A stretch of 34,467 bases of DNA. Source: a virus. The notes under the pieces were generated by a model. The model was not told the origin of the DNA. It did no database searches and saw only the letters and a program-made list of their open reading frames with translations. The position numbers and the translations under genes were made by a program. Location: the IMG/VR virus record IMGVR_UViG_3300032245_001822, positions 1 to 34,467 of that record; one strand, written 5' to 3'. Below, one piece after another: positions 12,725 to 20,427 of this stretch. The number at the start of each line of letters is the position of its first letter. Position 1 is the first letter of the stretch.

Positions 12725-14023
12725 TCAAACCCCTCGGACCTGCCCGATCGCCTGGCGCGCCTTGGCCCGATCCCGTACGGCATAGATCCGCTTGGTGATT
12801 TCCGGGTGAGTGTGGCCCAAAAGCGCCATGGCGTGATCGATGGACATGGTGTTCAGGATCTCATCGGCGGCGGCCTTTCTCAATTGGTTGGTCGACCAGT
12901 GGGGGACGCCGGCCTTTTCACACGCCACTTTGATACATTTGATGAGGCCCGTCACGGTGTAGGCCTGGCCCGGGCGGCGTTTCGATTGGGGGTTCCTGGC
13001 CTTGGCCAGTTCGCTCGGTGTCCGCTTGGTCTTGCGGCTGGCGGCCCGCTCGGCCCAGAGCTCCTCCATCCGCTCCTGGGGACTGAACAGGGGTTTTCCC
13101 GGATCCGCCCGGAAATAGGGGAGCAATATCTCCTGTTCGGGTTTGCCCAACGGGATGCCCCGACCGCGTCCCCGCCACTTGGTCTTGTGTTGGCCGGGGT
13201 GATACCACCAACAGGCGGGATCGGTCCGGTTGATCTGGCCCATGGTCATGGCGCAAAGCTCGCCGGGTCTCATGGCGGTGCGACGGGCGAGCCGGACCAT
13301 GGCGGCGACCACCCGGGGGAGGTGTTCCAGGGTGGCGCGGAGGTCCTCATCGGAGACGGGGAGGATCTCGTCCTCCTCCTCCTCGATCCCTGGCCTGGCC
13401 CGCTTACTCTTGACCACCTTCCACGACACCAGACACGAGGCGGGGATCAGCTCCTCCTCGATGGCCCAGCTCCAGATCACCCGCAACCGTTTGAGAACGA
13501 TGTTGGCGCCAGTCCGCTTCCTTGGTTTGGAGCTGGTGACCTCCCGGGTCACATAGACCAGCTTCCCATCGGGGCCAATTTCTTTCTCATAGACCCGCTT
13601 CCCGTTGACCTCGGTCCAGACCCTGACCCTTCGGGTCGTGACAATGGGGGCGGCCAGGAGATCCGCCTGGAGTTCCCGGACCCGGCGACTCCCGACCGAC
13701 TCGGCGGCGAAGGTGCCGAACAGCCGGACCAACGGCGCGGCGGCGGCCTTGAAATTGTTGAACTCTTTCCGGCTGTATTCGGCCTTGGCATATTTCAGGA
13801 ACGCGACGACCAGCTCGACGACGGTGATCTCCTGGGACGCCCCGACCGAGGGGGCCTGACCGGAGAACAGCTTGCCCAGGAGGGCCTCATACTGGAGGAG
13901 GATTTTGGCGGGGGCTTTCCGCTCCCCGTCCGGCCAGGTTCCTTCGAAGTAGAGGACCTTGCCCTTAACCGTTATGTAACCGATTTTGTGCTTTTTGTGC
14001 CGGCAAAGTTTCGGAATTCTCAC
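12725..14023 (-). CDS. int: tyrosine integrase, planctomycete type
   Basis: The 432-residue protein has an N-terminal arm domain beginning RIPKLCRHKKHKIGYI, a SAM-like core-binding domain (about 65-200) and a C-terminal catalytic domain with R252 (RRTAMRPGEL), K280 or K282, N379-x2-R382 (STNQLRKAA), H404 (LLGHTHPE) and Y414 (TKRIYAV). The N replacing the usual first H of box II and the PLFSP...R...R block are, as I recall, typical of planctomycete enzymes. It integrates the phage at the attP beside it. The ATG lies close to inverted TTCTGTAGT arm sites at 14050-14069. Confidence 0.92.
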   Translation of the reverse strand: MRIPKLCRHKKHKIGYITVKGKVLYFEGTWPDGERKAPAKILLQYEALLGKLFSGQAPSVGASQEITVVELVVAFLKYAKAEYSRKEFNNFKAAAAPLVRLFGTFAAESVGSRRVRELQADLLAAPIVTTRRVRVWTEVNGKRVYEKEIGPDGKLVYVTREVTSSKPRKRTGANIVLKRLRVIWSWAIEEELIPASCLVSWKVVKSKRARPGIEEEEDEILPVSDEDLRATLEHLPRVVAAMVRLARRTAMRPGELCAMTMGQINRTDPACWWYHPGQHKTKWRGRGRGIPLGKPEQEILLPYFRADPGKPLFSPQERMEELWAERAASRKTKRTPSELAKARNPQSKRRPGQAYTVTGLIKCIKVACEKAGVPHWSTNQLRKAAADEILNTMSIDHAMALLGHTHPEITKRIYAVRDRAKARQAIGQVRGV

Positions 14024-14049
14024 GGCCCACCCCCGACCGACCCATCGAT

Positions 14050-14069
14050 TTTCTGTAGTACTACAGAAA
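14050..14069. promoter_or_regulatory. 20-bp perfect palindrome, putative integrase arm site (P')
   Basis: TTTCTGTAG-TA-CTACAGAAA is an exact 20-bp palindrome and contains TTCTGTAGT in both orientations. The same 9-mer occurs twice on the other side of the tRNA core (14308-14324), the arrangement expected for integrase arm-type sites. Confidence 0.6.
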
Positions 14070-14109
14070 TCAGCCTACGCCCATTGTCCGTGATCTTCCA
14101 CCAGCCAAC

Positions 14110-14134
14110 AAAAAAACCCCTAGTTTCCTAGGGG
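14110..14134 (-). terminator. tRNA-proximal terminator
   Basis: CCCCTAG-TTTC-CTAGGGG (14117-14134) is followed on the minus strand by seven T. It lies just behind the tRNA-Cys 3' fragment and looks like the natural terminator of that tRNA, carried along with the att core. On integration it would end tRNA transcription. Confidence 0.85.
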
Positions 14135-14143
14135 TTTCTTGAG

Positions 14144-14190
14144 AGGGCCCTCCCGGATTCGAACCGGGGAATAACGGTTTTGCAAACCGT
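14144..14190 (-). tRNA. partial tRNA-Cys(GCA), 3' half (attP core)
   Basis: On the minus strand an anticodon arm ACGGT-TTGCAAA-ACCGT (anticodon GCA), a five-base variable region, a perfect T-arm CCCGG-TTCGAAT-CCGGG, AGGGCCC and the discriminator T typical of tRNA-Cys follow in order. No 5' acceptor strand GGGCCCT and no D-arm precede it, so only the 3' half is present. It is the expected identity segment that restores the host tRNA-Cys gene after integration. Confidence 0.8.
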
Positions 14191-14307
14191 CGAACGGTGG
14201 GGGAATTTGAGGCGTGAAATTGTCGTAAGATGTTGGCGTGTCTGGTGTTTGGTGTTACGGTCGAAAAGGACCATTGAGGCGCATGGTCGCCATCATTCCG
14301 GATGGTT

Positions 14308-14324
14308 TTCTGTAGTTCTGTAGT
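14308..14324. repeat. tandem TTCTGTAGT, putative arm sites (P)
   Basis: TTCTGTAGT occurs at 14308-14316 and 14316-14324, overlapping by one base (8-bp period). With the copies at 14050-14069 these flank the tRNA-Cys core. Confidence 0.6.
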
Positions 14325-14336
14325 AAAGCCGAAGCG

Positions 14337-14365
14337 TTTGAAAATTGTTTGAAATTTCTTTGAAC
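14337..14365. repeat. three TTTGAA repeats with 11-bp period
   Basis: TTTGAA begins at 14337, 14348 and 14359, with flanking bases partly conserved. The 11-bp period is one helical turn, so the sites lie on one DNA face. They neighbour the P arm and may bind an accessory factor. Confidence 0.5.
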
Positions 14366-14369
14366 AGAG

Positions 14370-14410
14370 AAAAGCGAACGCGCCCCAGGGGGGAGCAATC
14401 CCTGGGGCGC
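14370..14410 (-). terminator. terminator of the late operon
   Basis: GCGCCCCAGGG (14380-14390) pairs with CCCTGGGGCGC (14400-14410), and GTTCGCTTTTC follows on the minus strand. It separates the late operon from the attP and integrase. Confidence 0.7.
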
Positions 14411-14442
14411 GCGGAGGTAGGAGGATGAGGGGCGACATCCTC

Positions 14443-14574
14443 CTAGCTTGGTTTGGGGGCCGGGTTTGGTTCCGGCTTTGGTTCCGGTTGGCTCATCTGG
14501 GCCGGACGGTCCGAGGTTCGAAGCGACCGGGGAGCGGCGTCGGGAATCGTGAGGTTAAGCTGCTTGGGTTTCAT
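14443..14574 (-). CDS. small Pro/Lys-rich protein (uncertain)
   Basis: A possible 43-residue product (MKPKQLNLTIPDAAPRSLR start, PEPKPEPNPAPKPS end) begins inside the end of the previous gene and has GGAG ten bases before its ATG. The Pro-rich C-terminus would be unusual for a random frame, but no family is recognised and it may not be expressed. Confidence 0.3.
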   Translation of the reverse strand: MKPKQLNLTIPDAAPRSLRTSDRPAQMSQPEPKPEPNPAPKPS

Positions 14575-14908
14575 TGGGCATTGGCTCCGGAGTGGGGTCG
14601 GGTTGGCTTTCCAAATCGGGGAGATCAAGGGCATCCCGGGCCACCTTGTGGACGACCTCCAGATCTCCGGGGAGTGGAGTCGAACCGGGAGTGACAAGGC
14701 GCTCCATCACCTCCAGCTCTCCAGGATGTCCCGCCGTGGAAGGGAGGCGATAGGCGCCGCTCCGCAAACACCAGCCGATCATCGCCCAGCCCGCATGGCG
14801 AAGGGTTGATCTTTCGACGACCACCTCCTGGCGAAGATGGGCCGCCAGGATCCGGGCCTCATCCATGGGAACGGACAGGGGAAACTGGATCGAGGATAGG
14901 GAATTCAT
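14555..14908 (-). CDS. hypothetical protein, end of late operon
   Basis: The 117-residue protein has an N-terminal helical part (SVPMDEARILAAHLRQEVVV), a Trp-containing segment (HAGWAMIGWCLRSG) and an acidic, proline-rich tail. The SD is weak. It follows the small membrane protein in the lysis block, so an accessory lysis or exclusion role is possible. No evidence decides it. Confidence 0.5.
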   Translation of the reverse strand: MNSLSSIQFPLSVPMDEARILAAHLRQEVVVERSTLRHAGWAMIGWCLRSGAYRLPSTAGHPGELEVMERLVTPGSTPLPGDLEVVHKVARDALDLPDLESQPDPTPEPMPNETQAA

Positions 14909-14953
14909 GGGGAAGTTCTCAAAGGGGCGACGAGGAGGGAATACTTGAGGGCC

Positions 14954-15259
14954 TTAGGCCTGAGGCGCGGGCGGCTTTTTGGTAAACGCCGCGATCAGGT
15001 CCGCCTTGGCCTTTTCGGCGGCGGCTTTCTTCTCCGCCTCGTCGTGGGCGTTGAGCTGGTCGAGGATCACTTGGACCCGAGGGTCGACCGAGGCGGGCGC
15101 CGAGCTCGCCGGCATGGCATAACGCCCCCGGAACCAATAGCCCCCATAGGCGAAACCCGCCCAGACCAAAACATGAATCAAAGAAATCGACATGATAAAC
15201 CCCTTTACAAAAAAGTAGATGTAAGCAAAAGGTAAAAAGATGATCCAGAGTTCAGCCAT
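14954..15259 (-). CDS. holin-like small membrane protein with two starts
   Basis: The 101-residue form has two hydrophobic segments (about 4-20 and 25-42: LWIIFLPFAYIYFFV and ISLIHVLVWAGFAYGGYW), then a charged helical C-terminus (about 62-101). AGGGAGGT lies about six bases before this ATG. A second ATG at 15193 (residue 23) has its own AAAGGGG eight bases upstream and would give a 79-residue form with only the second segment. A two-start membrane protein in a lysis block recalls holin/antiholin pairs. A membrane-anchored stalk protein is the alternative. Confidence 0.6.
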   Translation of the reverse strand: MAELWIIFLPFAYIYFFVKGFIMSISLIHVLVWAGFAYGGYWFRGRYAMPASSAPASVDPRVQVILDQLNAHDEAEKKAAAEKAKADLIAAFTKKPPAPQA

Positions 15260-15274
15260 TCAGACCTCCCTGGG

Positions 15275-16156
15275 TTAGCCCGGTTTCAGGGGCGGAGCGG
15301 GTGGCCGCCTCAGGACAATGATCGCCACGACGATAGCCGCGATGATCAGGAGGATGAACTCGACCGGGATATGCAAATTCGAAAGACCAAACCCAGCCAT
15401 CCAGGTGAACGGATTAAACCCGACCGACCAGGAGTTCCAGTTGATCGCGGGGAAGGGGCTGGGGTTTTTGCGTCGGCGAAGCGTGTCCAAAAGTCCGCCC
15501 GCATCCTCCCCCGAATAGAGGAGCTCCCCCTCGGATGTCGTGAGGTAATAGGTCGGCGGGCCGGCAGATTTGTATCCTTTGTCCTTCAGGGCCCAGTGAT
15601 TTGAAGGGTAATCCTTGACCAGGACATTCTCCCCCAGCGTCGGCCAATCGGGGTGCGCGACTAATTCCTTGGCCGCCTTGGCCCGGTCCTTGTCGCCAAC
15701 GATGGTCAGGCGAAGCGCCAACGAATCATCGAGCAACCGGTCGGGGTCTTTCTTGCCTCCGGCCAGGAGGTCCTCCGCCGCGCCCTTGTCGATTTCGGCT
15801 CCATTGAAACTGAAATATTCCCCGCCACTGGCCAACTCGGTTTTGTCAAGTCCGTAGTTAATGCACCCTTTCGGGGCCCCTTTGGTGTCGCCCTTGGGCG
15901 GATCCGCTTTCGTGGCGTCCACTACAGGGGCGGGAGGTATCGGGGTGGAAGGTAGAGGGGGTGCCACTTCGGGAGGGATGGGGATAGGCGGGGCGGCGGG
16001 GGTGAAGATCCTACCATCAAACGCCAGATATTTTCCCGTAAGCGTCGAAACCACGCCCACTTGCTTGCTATCTTCAAACAGGGCTTTTTGGGTGGGGTCA
16101 TCGGTGGGCCTCCAGGTCCAGTCGGAAAGCATCAAGAAAATCAGCATCGAGATCAT
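15275..16156 (-). CDS. thioredoxin-like membrane-anchored protein
   Basis: About 293 residues: a very short hydrophobic N-terminus (MISMLIFLML), a Pro-rich linker (52-88), then CINYGLD (98-104) and a thioredoxin-like domain (about 145-228) with RLTIVGDKD, NVLVKDYPSNHWAL and the cis-Pro-like GPPTYYLTTSEGELLY. A C-terminal membrane segment (about 262-283) follows. No CXXC redox pair is present, so redox activity is unlikely. I start at the ATG with GAGG six bases upstream (16156); earlier TTG and ATG lack a good SD. I recall this fold as a partner of the papain-like protease in planctomycete phages and elements, unverified here. Confidence 0.6.
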   Translation of the reverse strand: MISMLIFLMLSDWTWRPTDDPTQKALFEDSKQVGVVSTLTGKYLAFDGRIFTPAAPPIPIPPEVAPPLPSTPIPPAPVVDATKADPPKGDTKGAPKGCINYGLDKTELASGGEYFSFNGAEIDKGAAEDLLAGGKKDPDRLLDDSLALRLTIVGDKDRAKAAKELVAHPDWPTLGENVLVKDYPSNHWALKDKGYKSAGPPTYYLTTSEGELLYSGEDAGGLLDTLRRRKNPSPFPAINWNSWSVGFNPFTWMAGFGLSNLHIPVEFILLIIAAIVVAIIVLRRPPAPPLKPG

Positions 16157-16198
16157 GGTGGGCCTCATTTCCAAATCGGGCTTAAGCGCTTTTGAATT

Positions 16199-17032
16199 TC
16201 ACTTGATCCGTGGCGGAGGGGGAGCATCGAGCCAGACTACCGCCCAGCCATTGCCCCCATCGGTCCACCGCTCGACAAACGAGTCCTTGTCCATCCAGAT
16301 GCGCCGGGTGGCGTCGTAATTGTTGTCGTAGATGCCCGCCAGACCATCGCGGAAATGCGGGAGGTTGTTCACATGGGCTATGTGTTCCTTGTATTGGACC
16401 CCATCAAATCCCCCGTAGGAGATCGCCGGCATCCGGCCCGTCTTGAGAACGAGCTCCAGGACATTGGGATCTTTGCCGATGTAGAAAAGGTAGTTGGGGA
16501 CATCGATCCCCTTTTCCTTGCAATAGCGGCGGAGCTGGTCGTCGAATTTGCGCGGGCCGCATCCGCCCCGCTCCTTCGCGCACCAATCCCGAAAACCTTT
16601 CATCTGTTCCAGCCCCGCCCAGTCGGCGCTCATCTCGGCGGCGGTGGTGACACACATACCCGCGCCATCGACCTTGGAGCGGATGTTCCTCATGTCCCTT
16701 GAAATGGGGAAATCGATCTGGATTTTGCTCCCATCGGGTGGGTGAATATCCCCCAGGGAGATTTTGGGTCGAGCCTCGGAGCCTTCGCCTTCCGAATCCA
16801 GTTCGCCCCGGAGCCTGGGAAGTAGGCGGGGGCGCTTTTCCTCAGGCTGGGCTTGAGTCTGGGCTGGTGGTTTTTTGGTGATGACCGGGGTCCGATCGGC
16901 CATGTAAATGCCGAAGACTCCAAGGGCCACGAGAAACGCCACCTGGGTGAGATCGATCACAAAGGAAAAGCTCTTTTGCATAATGGCCCGCCCCAGAGAA
17001 GAGAGTAACAAAGTGGCAAAGGTTTTGATCAT
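16199..17032 (-). CDS. membrane-anchored papain-like cysteine peptidase
   Basis: The 277-residue protein has a membrane segment (about 22-44), a Pro/Gln/Glu-rich stalk (48-90) and a peptidase-like domain: C127 in GAGMCVTTAAEMSADWAG, H220 in EHIAHVNNL and N237/N238 in IYDNNYD, followed by RIWMDKDSFVERW, then GWAVVWL. This is the Cys-His-Asn order of papain-like or C39-like folds. It would act outside the cytoplasmic membrane. With no muramidase or amidase in the window it is the best candidate for the cell-wall or envelope hydrolase, cutting peptide cross-bridges or envelope protein. No clear SD precedes the start. Confidence 0.65.
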   Translation of the reverse strand: MIKTFATLLLSSLGRAIMQKSFSFVIDLTQVAFLVALGVFGIYMADRTPVITKKPPAQTQAQPEEKRPRLLPRLRGELDSEGEGSEARPKISLGDIHPPDGSKIQIDFPISRDMRNIRSKVDGAGMCVTTAAEMSADWAGLEQMKGFRDWCAKERGGCGPRKFDDQLRRYCKEKGIDVPNYLFYIGKDPNVLELVLKTGRMPAISYGGFDGVQYKEHIAHVNNLPHFRDGLAGIYDNNYDATRRIWMDKDSFVERWTDGGNGWAVVWLDAPPPPRIK

Positions 17033-17047
17033 GATGTGGAGGAAATA

Positions 17048-17350
17048 CTATTTTCCCCCTTTGAGCCTCCGGCCCTTTCCACGGTTTTCGCGGTAGGTTT
17101 TTTGCGAGTGATGCGGTTTGCAAAGCGCCTGGCTATTGGTCGGGTCCAGATGGGAGCCACCGTTTTCGAGGGGGACAATGTGATCGACCTCGGTGGCGGG
17201 TTGTCCGCAACCCTCGACGGAGCAAAAAGGGTGATTCGAAAGAAACCATGCCCGAAAATTGCGCCACGCGGCACCATATCCCCGGCGACTCGATGAAAGG
17301 CGGGCGCTGTGTACGATCCCCCGGCAAGTCGGTCCCTTGTGGATTTTCAT
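17048..17350 (-). CDS. HNH endonuclease
   Basis: The 100-residue protein has a compact HNH signature: C43 and C48, VDHIVPLENGG (D56, H57), an N72 region, LCKPHHSQKT (C77, H80, H81). The four cysteines/histidine suggest a structural zinc. Free-standing phage HNH enzymes act in cos-type packaging together with the terminase or in homing. Here it is far from the terminase genes, between tail and lysis genes. The start has no good SD but the frame is unambiguous. Confidence 0.85.
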   Translation of the reverse strand: MKIHKGPTCRGIVHSARLSSSRRGYGAAWRNFRAWFLSNHPFCSVEGCGQPATEVDHIVPLENGGSHLDPTNSQALCKPHHSQKTYRENRGKGRRLKGGK

Positions 17351-17358
17351 GGGGAGGC

Positions 17359-17877
17359 TTAATTGCCACCGATCAGGATGGTGTAATTGATGGCGCTGGC
17401 GCCGGGGTTGGATATTTTGAGATTGTCGCCCGTCGCGGCGGTCACCGACCAGCCCGTCGCGCCTGGGTGAATCAGGGGCAGGGCGTAAAAAATATCGATC
17501 GTCCCACCACTGGAGATGGGCCCGTTAAACGGGTTGGTTCCGTTTCCGACTGTTAATTTGTTGGTTCCGTTGACGCTGGCGGTCTCGATGGCGATCACGA
17601 TCAGTTTGACGCCGGTGAAAGTGAGGGTCGCGCCCGACTCATCGGTCAGGCCTCCCGCGAGATCGAGGCTTTCGTTGGCGCCGGCGCCGAGGGCCCGCGT
17701 GTTGCAGTACCACTTGGTGAGGCCGAACTCCCCCGAAGCGTTGATGAATTTGGCGATCGTGGCGGGGAAAGAATTTTGGCCGGACTTGACCGTCGAGGTG
17801 GCGTTGGAGGGTGCGGTCCGGGAGGTATTGGTCCCCTGGACATCGAGGGTTACGGTGCATTCGACATTGGTGGCCAT
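17359..17877 (-). CDS. structural protein, probably distal tail
   Basis: The 172-residue protein is beta-rich and Thr/Ser/Gly/Asn rich (MATNVECTVTLDVQGTNTS; TASVNGTNKLTVGNGTN; NLKISNPGASAINYTILIGGN), the composition of phage surface or tail-tube-like proteins. It follows the tail genes in operon order and precedes the HNH gene. Role not assignable by sequence: tail tip, decoration or receptor binding. Confidence 0.6.
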   Translation of the reverse strand: MATNVECTVTLDVQGTNTSRTAPSNATSTVKSGQNSFPATIAKFINASGEFGLTKWYCNTRALGAGANESLDLAGGLTDESGATLTFTGVKLIVIAIETASVNGTNKLTVGNGTNPFNGPISSGGTIDIFYALPLIHPGATGWSVTAATGDNLKISNPGASAINYTILIGGN

Positions 17878-17948
17878 GGAAAAATTCCCCAGGAAAGGCG
17901 GCGGCGGCTTTCAAGGGGAATACCGATGAGCATGAAAGGACCAGTAAC

Positions 17949-18329
17949 CTAGAAATTTTCTCCGATAAAGACGAAATCTAGCACGGCGTTGGTGGGGAGC
18001 GCGGTCCGGCATTGGGCCCGGATGGAGTGGCTCGTCGAGGGGAGGAGGAAATTGTTGAAGGGGAAAACGATTTGCAAACTGTCTGGCTCCCCATTGCAAA
18101 TGAACGATCGGAGCGCCCGGGAGCTTGATCCGTTGTAGAGCTTGACCACCACGACCGTGCCGGCAGCCGGGGGATATTGCCCCGACATGATCGAGATCTC
18201 TTTGATGCGGCGCCCGTTGGCGGTGCCGGTGATCAGGTCGCCCGTTTCCGTTGTTCCCGAGGAGCTCGTAACCTGGGCGTTTTCGGCCAGCCCGCTTTGG
18301 GCCTCGGCGAGTGTCGAGGAAATGGCCAT
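17949..18329 (-). CDS. small tail-associated beta protein
   Basis: The 126-residue protein starts MAISSTLAEAQSGLAENAQV and alternates short strands (VVVVKLYNG, LQIVFPFNN, VLDFVFIGE). The start lies three bases after the upstream stop, with GGGAGGAG upstream. Composition and place suggest a tail-tip or surface protein, possibly a partner of the 302-residue neighbour. Confidence 0.55.
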   Translation of the reverse strand: MAISSTLAEAQSGLAENAQVTSSSGTTETGDLITGTANGRRIKEISIMSGQYPPAAGTVVVVKLYNGSSSRALRSFICNGEPDSLQIVFPFNNFLLPSTSHSIRAQCRTALPTNAVLDFVFIGENF

Positions 18330-18332
18330 CGA

Positions 18333-19241
18333 TTAGGCTCCTCCCAGTGCGGGGGCGAGAGATGGGGCCATGGATGTGCCCACGATTTCGCGGGGTGATC
18401 CGCCCATGATGATAAAGGGGAATTGGTTGGGTGATGTCGGGAAAGGGTAATTTGTCGGGCAGTACGAAACGGAGACCGCCTTGGGCAGATATCCGGTTTG
18501 GGTGTAAATACCCCGGCAGAGTTTGGCCGGATCCTTCACATACATACTGCCTCCGGCATTTAGCCAGGTGGGCTCGATCCGGACCGTGTCGGCATCCCCC
18601 GCATCGATTGGGCCGATGAAAGTGGGTTTAGCCCAAAAGGAAAACGGGACCACATTGTAAAGGGTGGCGCTTTTGACCCAGACAAATGGCTCGACATTAA
18701 ACTGGGGACCGAGCACCCGGGAGGCTTCGCCGGAGCTGAAAGTCCCGAAGGGGTTTCCTGTCAAGTTTAAAGGTGCCAAAGTCGAGGCGGCATTGGGGCC
18801 ATAGACGGTGATCGATCCGGAGCTGGCGGTTGGCGCGGCTTCCTTGGGAAATTTGTAAAGCTCCCAGGTGCTGGAGGCGGTGGCCGCTCCCCCATTGACC
18901 ACCCAGACATCGGCCAGGAGCATGGCCACCGTCGAAACATTTTGAATCAGGGCGCCGGCAGGGTTGTAAATCCGGATGTCTGAATATGGTTGGATGGTCG
19001 GGGCGGTTCCGTTGATGGCTCCCGGAGCCTTGGCGAATTGAAGGCCGACCAGTTTCCCTGGCTGGGTGCCATCGGGGCCAGCGGCTCCGGTCGCCTGGAC
19101 GATCCCCATCGTGGTCGAGCCCCCCGCCTCGGGCGTGGGAACACCTCCCCCGATCCGGGCGCTTTTCAGGCGGTGCTCATAGTCCAGGAGCATATCCCCG
19201 ACTCTAAGCGCGGTTTCGGTTTCGAGGGTGTAGCCGGGCAT
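18333..19241 (-). CDS. distal tail structural protein, 302 residues
   Basis: The protein begins MPGYTLETETALRVGDML, has a Gly/Pro-rich linker near 30-45 and a long beta-rich body with many Thr, Ser, Ala and aromatic residues (DIRIYNPAGALIQNV; SATLYNVVPFSFWAKP). Two cysteines occur in the last third (LCRG, SYCPTN). It is probably part of the tail tip or receptor-binding apparatus. No known motif is recognised. The start has CGGAG with a slightly long gap. Confidence 0.55.
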   Translation of the reverse strand: MPGYTLETETALRVGDMLLDYEHRLKSARIGGGVPTPEAGGSTTMGIVQATGAAGPDGTQPGKLVGLQFAKAPGAINGTAPTIQPYSDIRIYNPAGALIQNVSTVAMLLADVWVVNGGAATASSTWELYKFPKEAAPTASSGSITVYGPNAASTLAPLNLTGNPFGTFSSGEASRVLGPQFNVEPFVWVKSATLYNVVPFSFWAKPTFIGPIDAGDADTVRIEPTWLNAGGSMYVKDPAKLCRGIYTQTGYLPKAVSVSYCPTNYPFPTSPNQFPFIIMGGSPREIVGTSMAPSLAPALGGA

Positions 19242-19265
19242 AAAGGGAAAAATCTCCGCAAAGGT

Positions 19266-20387
19266 TTAGGTGATGTTGGCCAGGGTGACGCGTTTGCGGG
19301 TTTTGAACACCCGGTAGTAGCTGAGATTGTCCACCGAATAGGGGCCCCGATATTTGACCAGGCGACACGGGACGCCTTGCTCGTCGAGCATGACGGGTTG
19401 GGTCAGCGGGTCCCCGTAGTTGTCCCGGAGGCGATAGGGGACAGCGGTATCGAGCGTGAGGTCCCGGTTTGGTCCTTTGTATGCGGCGCCATAGAGGCCC
19501 AGATTTGCCTTAAAAGTATCCCAAGGGCCGACCTCGGAAAGCGAAGCGGGACCGATAAAGCGCTGGTTTGTTTTGCCGTAAAAGGGTTCACGCTTGGCGA
19601 CCGAGATCGACCAGCGGTAATAGGCCAGCCCCTCCTCGAAGACTCTCGACGAACTGGAGGATTGAATTGATCCACAAAGGGGCTCGATCGTGTGCTCGCC
19701 GATCACCCAGGTGGAAGAGTTGACCGCCCCCTTGGAGTGGAGCCACGAGTCAGGCATGGCGATGGGCATATTCCACGAGGCATTGATCAGGGTTTCGGGT
19801 CGGCTTTGCTCCTCGGCGGGGGTGAAAGGAAACCCCCAGATGTTGGCGATGAAATTCCCCTCGATGTCCGTGTCGTTAAACATGACATAGGAGCCGGAGC
19901 TGGCGTTGATGTCGGCCAGTTTGGCCAGGGGATTCTGGGCCCGCTTTTCCGGAGGGAGTCCCTGGTTTTGATTGGCGGCGGCGGGGTTGCCCCCTCCGGA
20001 TCCGCCTCCTCCTCCACCACCTCCGCCACCATCGCCGGAAACGGGGCCGGGGGTCGCGTCGGGATTTGAGGAAAACGAAAAGGTAACCTTCCAGAAATGC
20101 CCATCGGAGTTGGGCCAATCATCGACCGAGACATTGGCGACGACCGCCGCATCATCGACATCGTGGGGCTGATTGGTGTAGTAGCCAGTATGGATTCCCA
20201 CCGCCGCGCCGACCAGGAAGGGGTCGAGGGCATACTCGGCGATCTGGACGAAAAAGGTCTTGGCGTAGGTGCGGATGAAATCCTTGGTCACATTGGCCGG
20301 ACGCCCGAGCGGCTGCTCCTCACACAAAAGGATTTCGCAGATGTCGCCGTTAAAAACCGATCCGGCGGGCCAGCTTATGATGGGCAT
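19266..20387 (-). CDS. tail tip/baseplate-like protein with glycine linker
   Basis: The 373-residue protein directly follows the tape measure, where distal tail and tail-tip proteins are usually coded. It has two beta-rich domains (about 1-113 and 150-373) joined by a nearly pure glycine linker of about 15 residues near 119-133. The C-terminal half contains ASWNMPIAMPDSWLHS and VGPWDTFKANLGLYG. The flexible linker suggests a hinged structure. No known motif identifies a specific tail component. Confidence 0.55.
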   Translation of the reverse strand: MPIISWPAGSVFNGDICEILLCEEQPLGRPANVTKDFIRTYAKTFFVQIAEYALDPFLVGAAVGIHTGYYTNQPHDVDDAAVVANVSVDDWPNSDGHFWKVTFSFSSNPDATPGPVSGDGGGGGGGGGGSGGGNPAAANQNQGLPPEKRAQNPLAKLADINASSGSYVMFNDTDIEGNFIANIWGFPFTPAEEQSRPETLINASWNMPIAMPDSWLHSKGAVNSSTWVIGEHTIEPLCGSIQSSSSSRVFEEGLAYYRWSISVAKREPFYGKTNQRFIGPASLSEVGPWDTFKANLGLYGAAYKGPNRDLTLDTAVPYRLRDNYGDPLTQPVMLDEQGVPCRLVKYRGPYSVDNLSYYRVFKTRKRVTLANIT

Positions 20388-20427
20388 AGAAAATCAGGCC
20401 CCTTTGGCTGGGTGATGGGTGGGGAAA

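Noticed and set aside
14680-14700. A GGTTCGACTCC-like string resembling a tRNA T-arm on the minus strand
   Set aside because: The flanks do not pair as a T stem, there is no acceptor strand, and the string lies in a coding frame; treated as chance.
17048-17350. HNH gene as a homing endonuclease inserted in an intron
   Set aside because: No split gene or intron boundaries are visible around it; it looks like a free-standing gene of the late operon.
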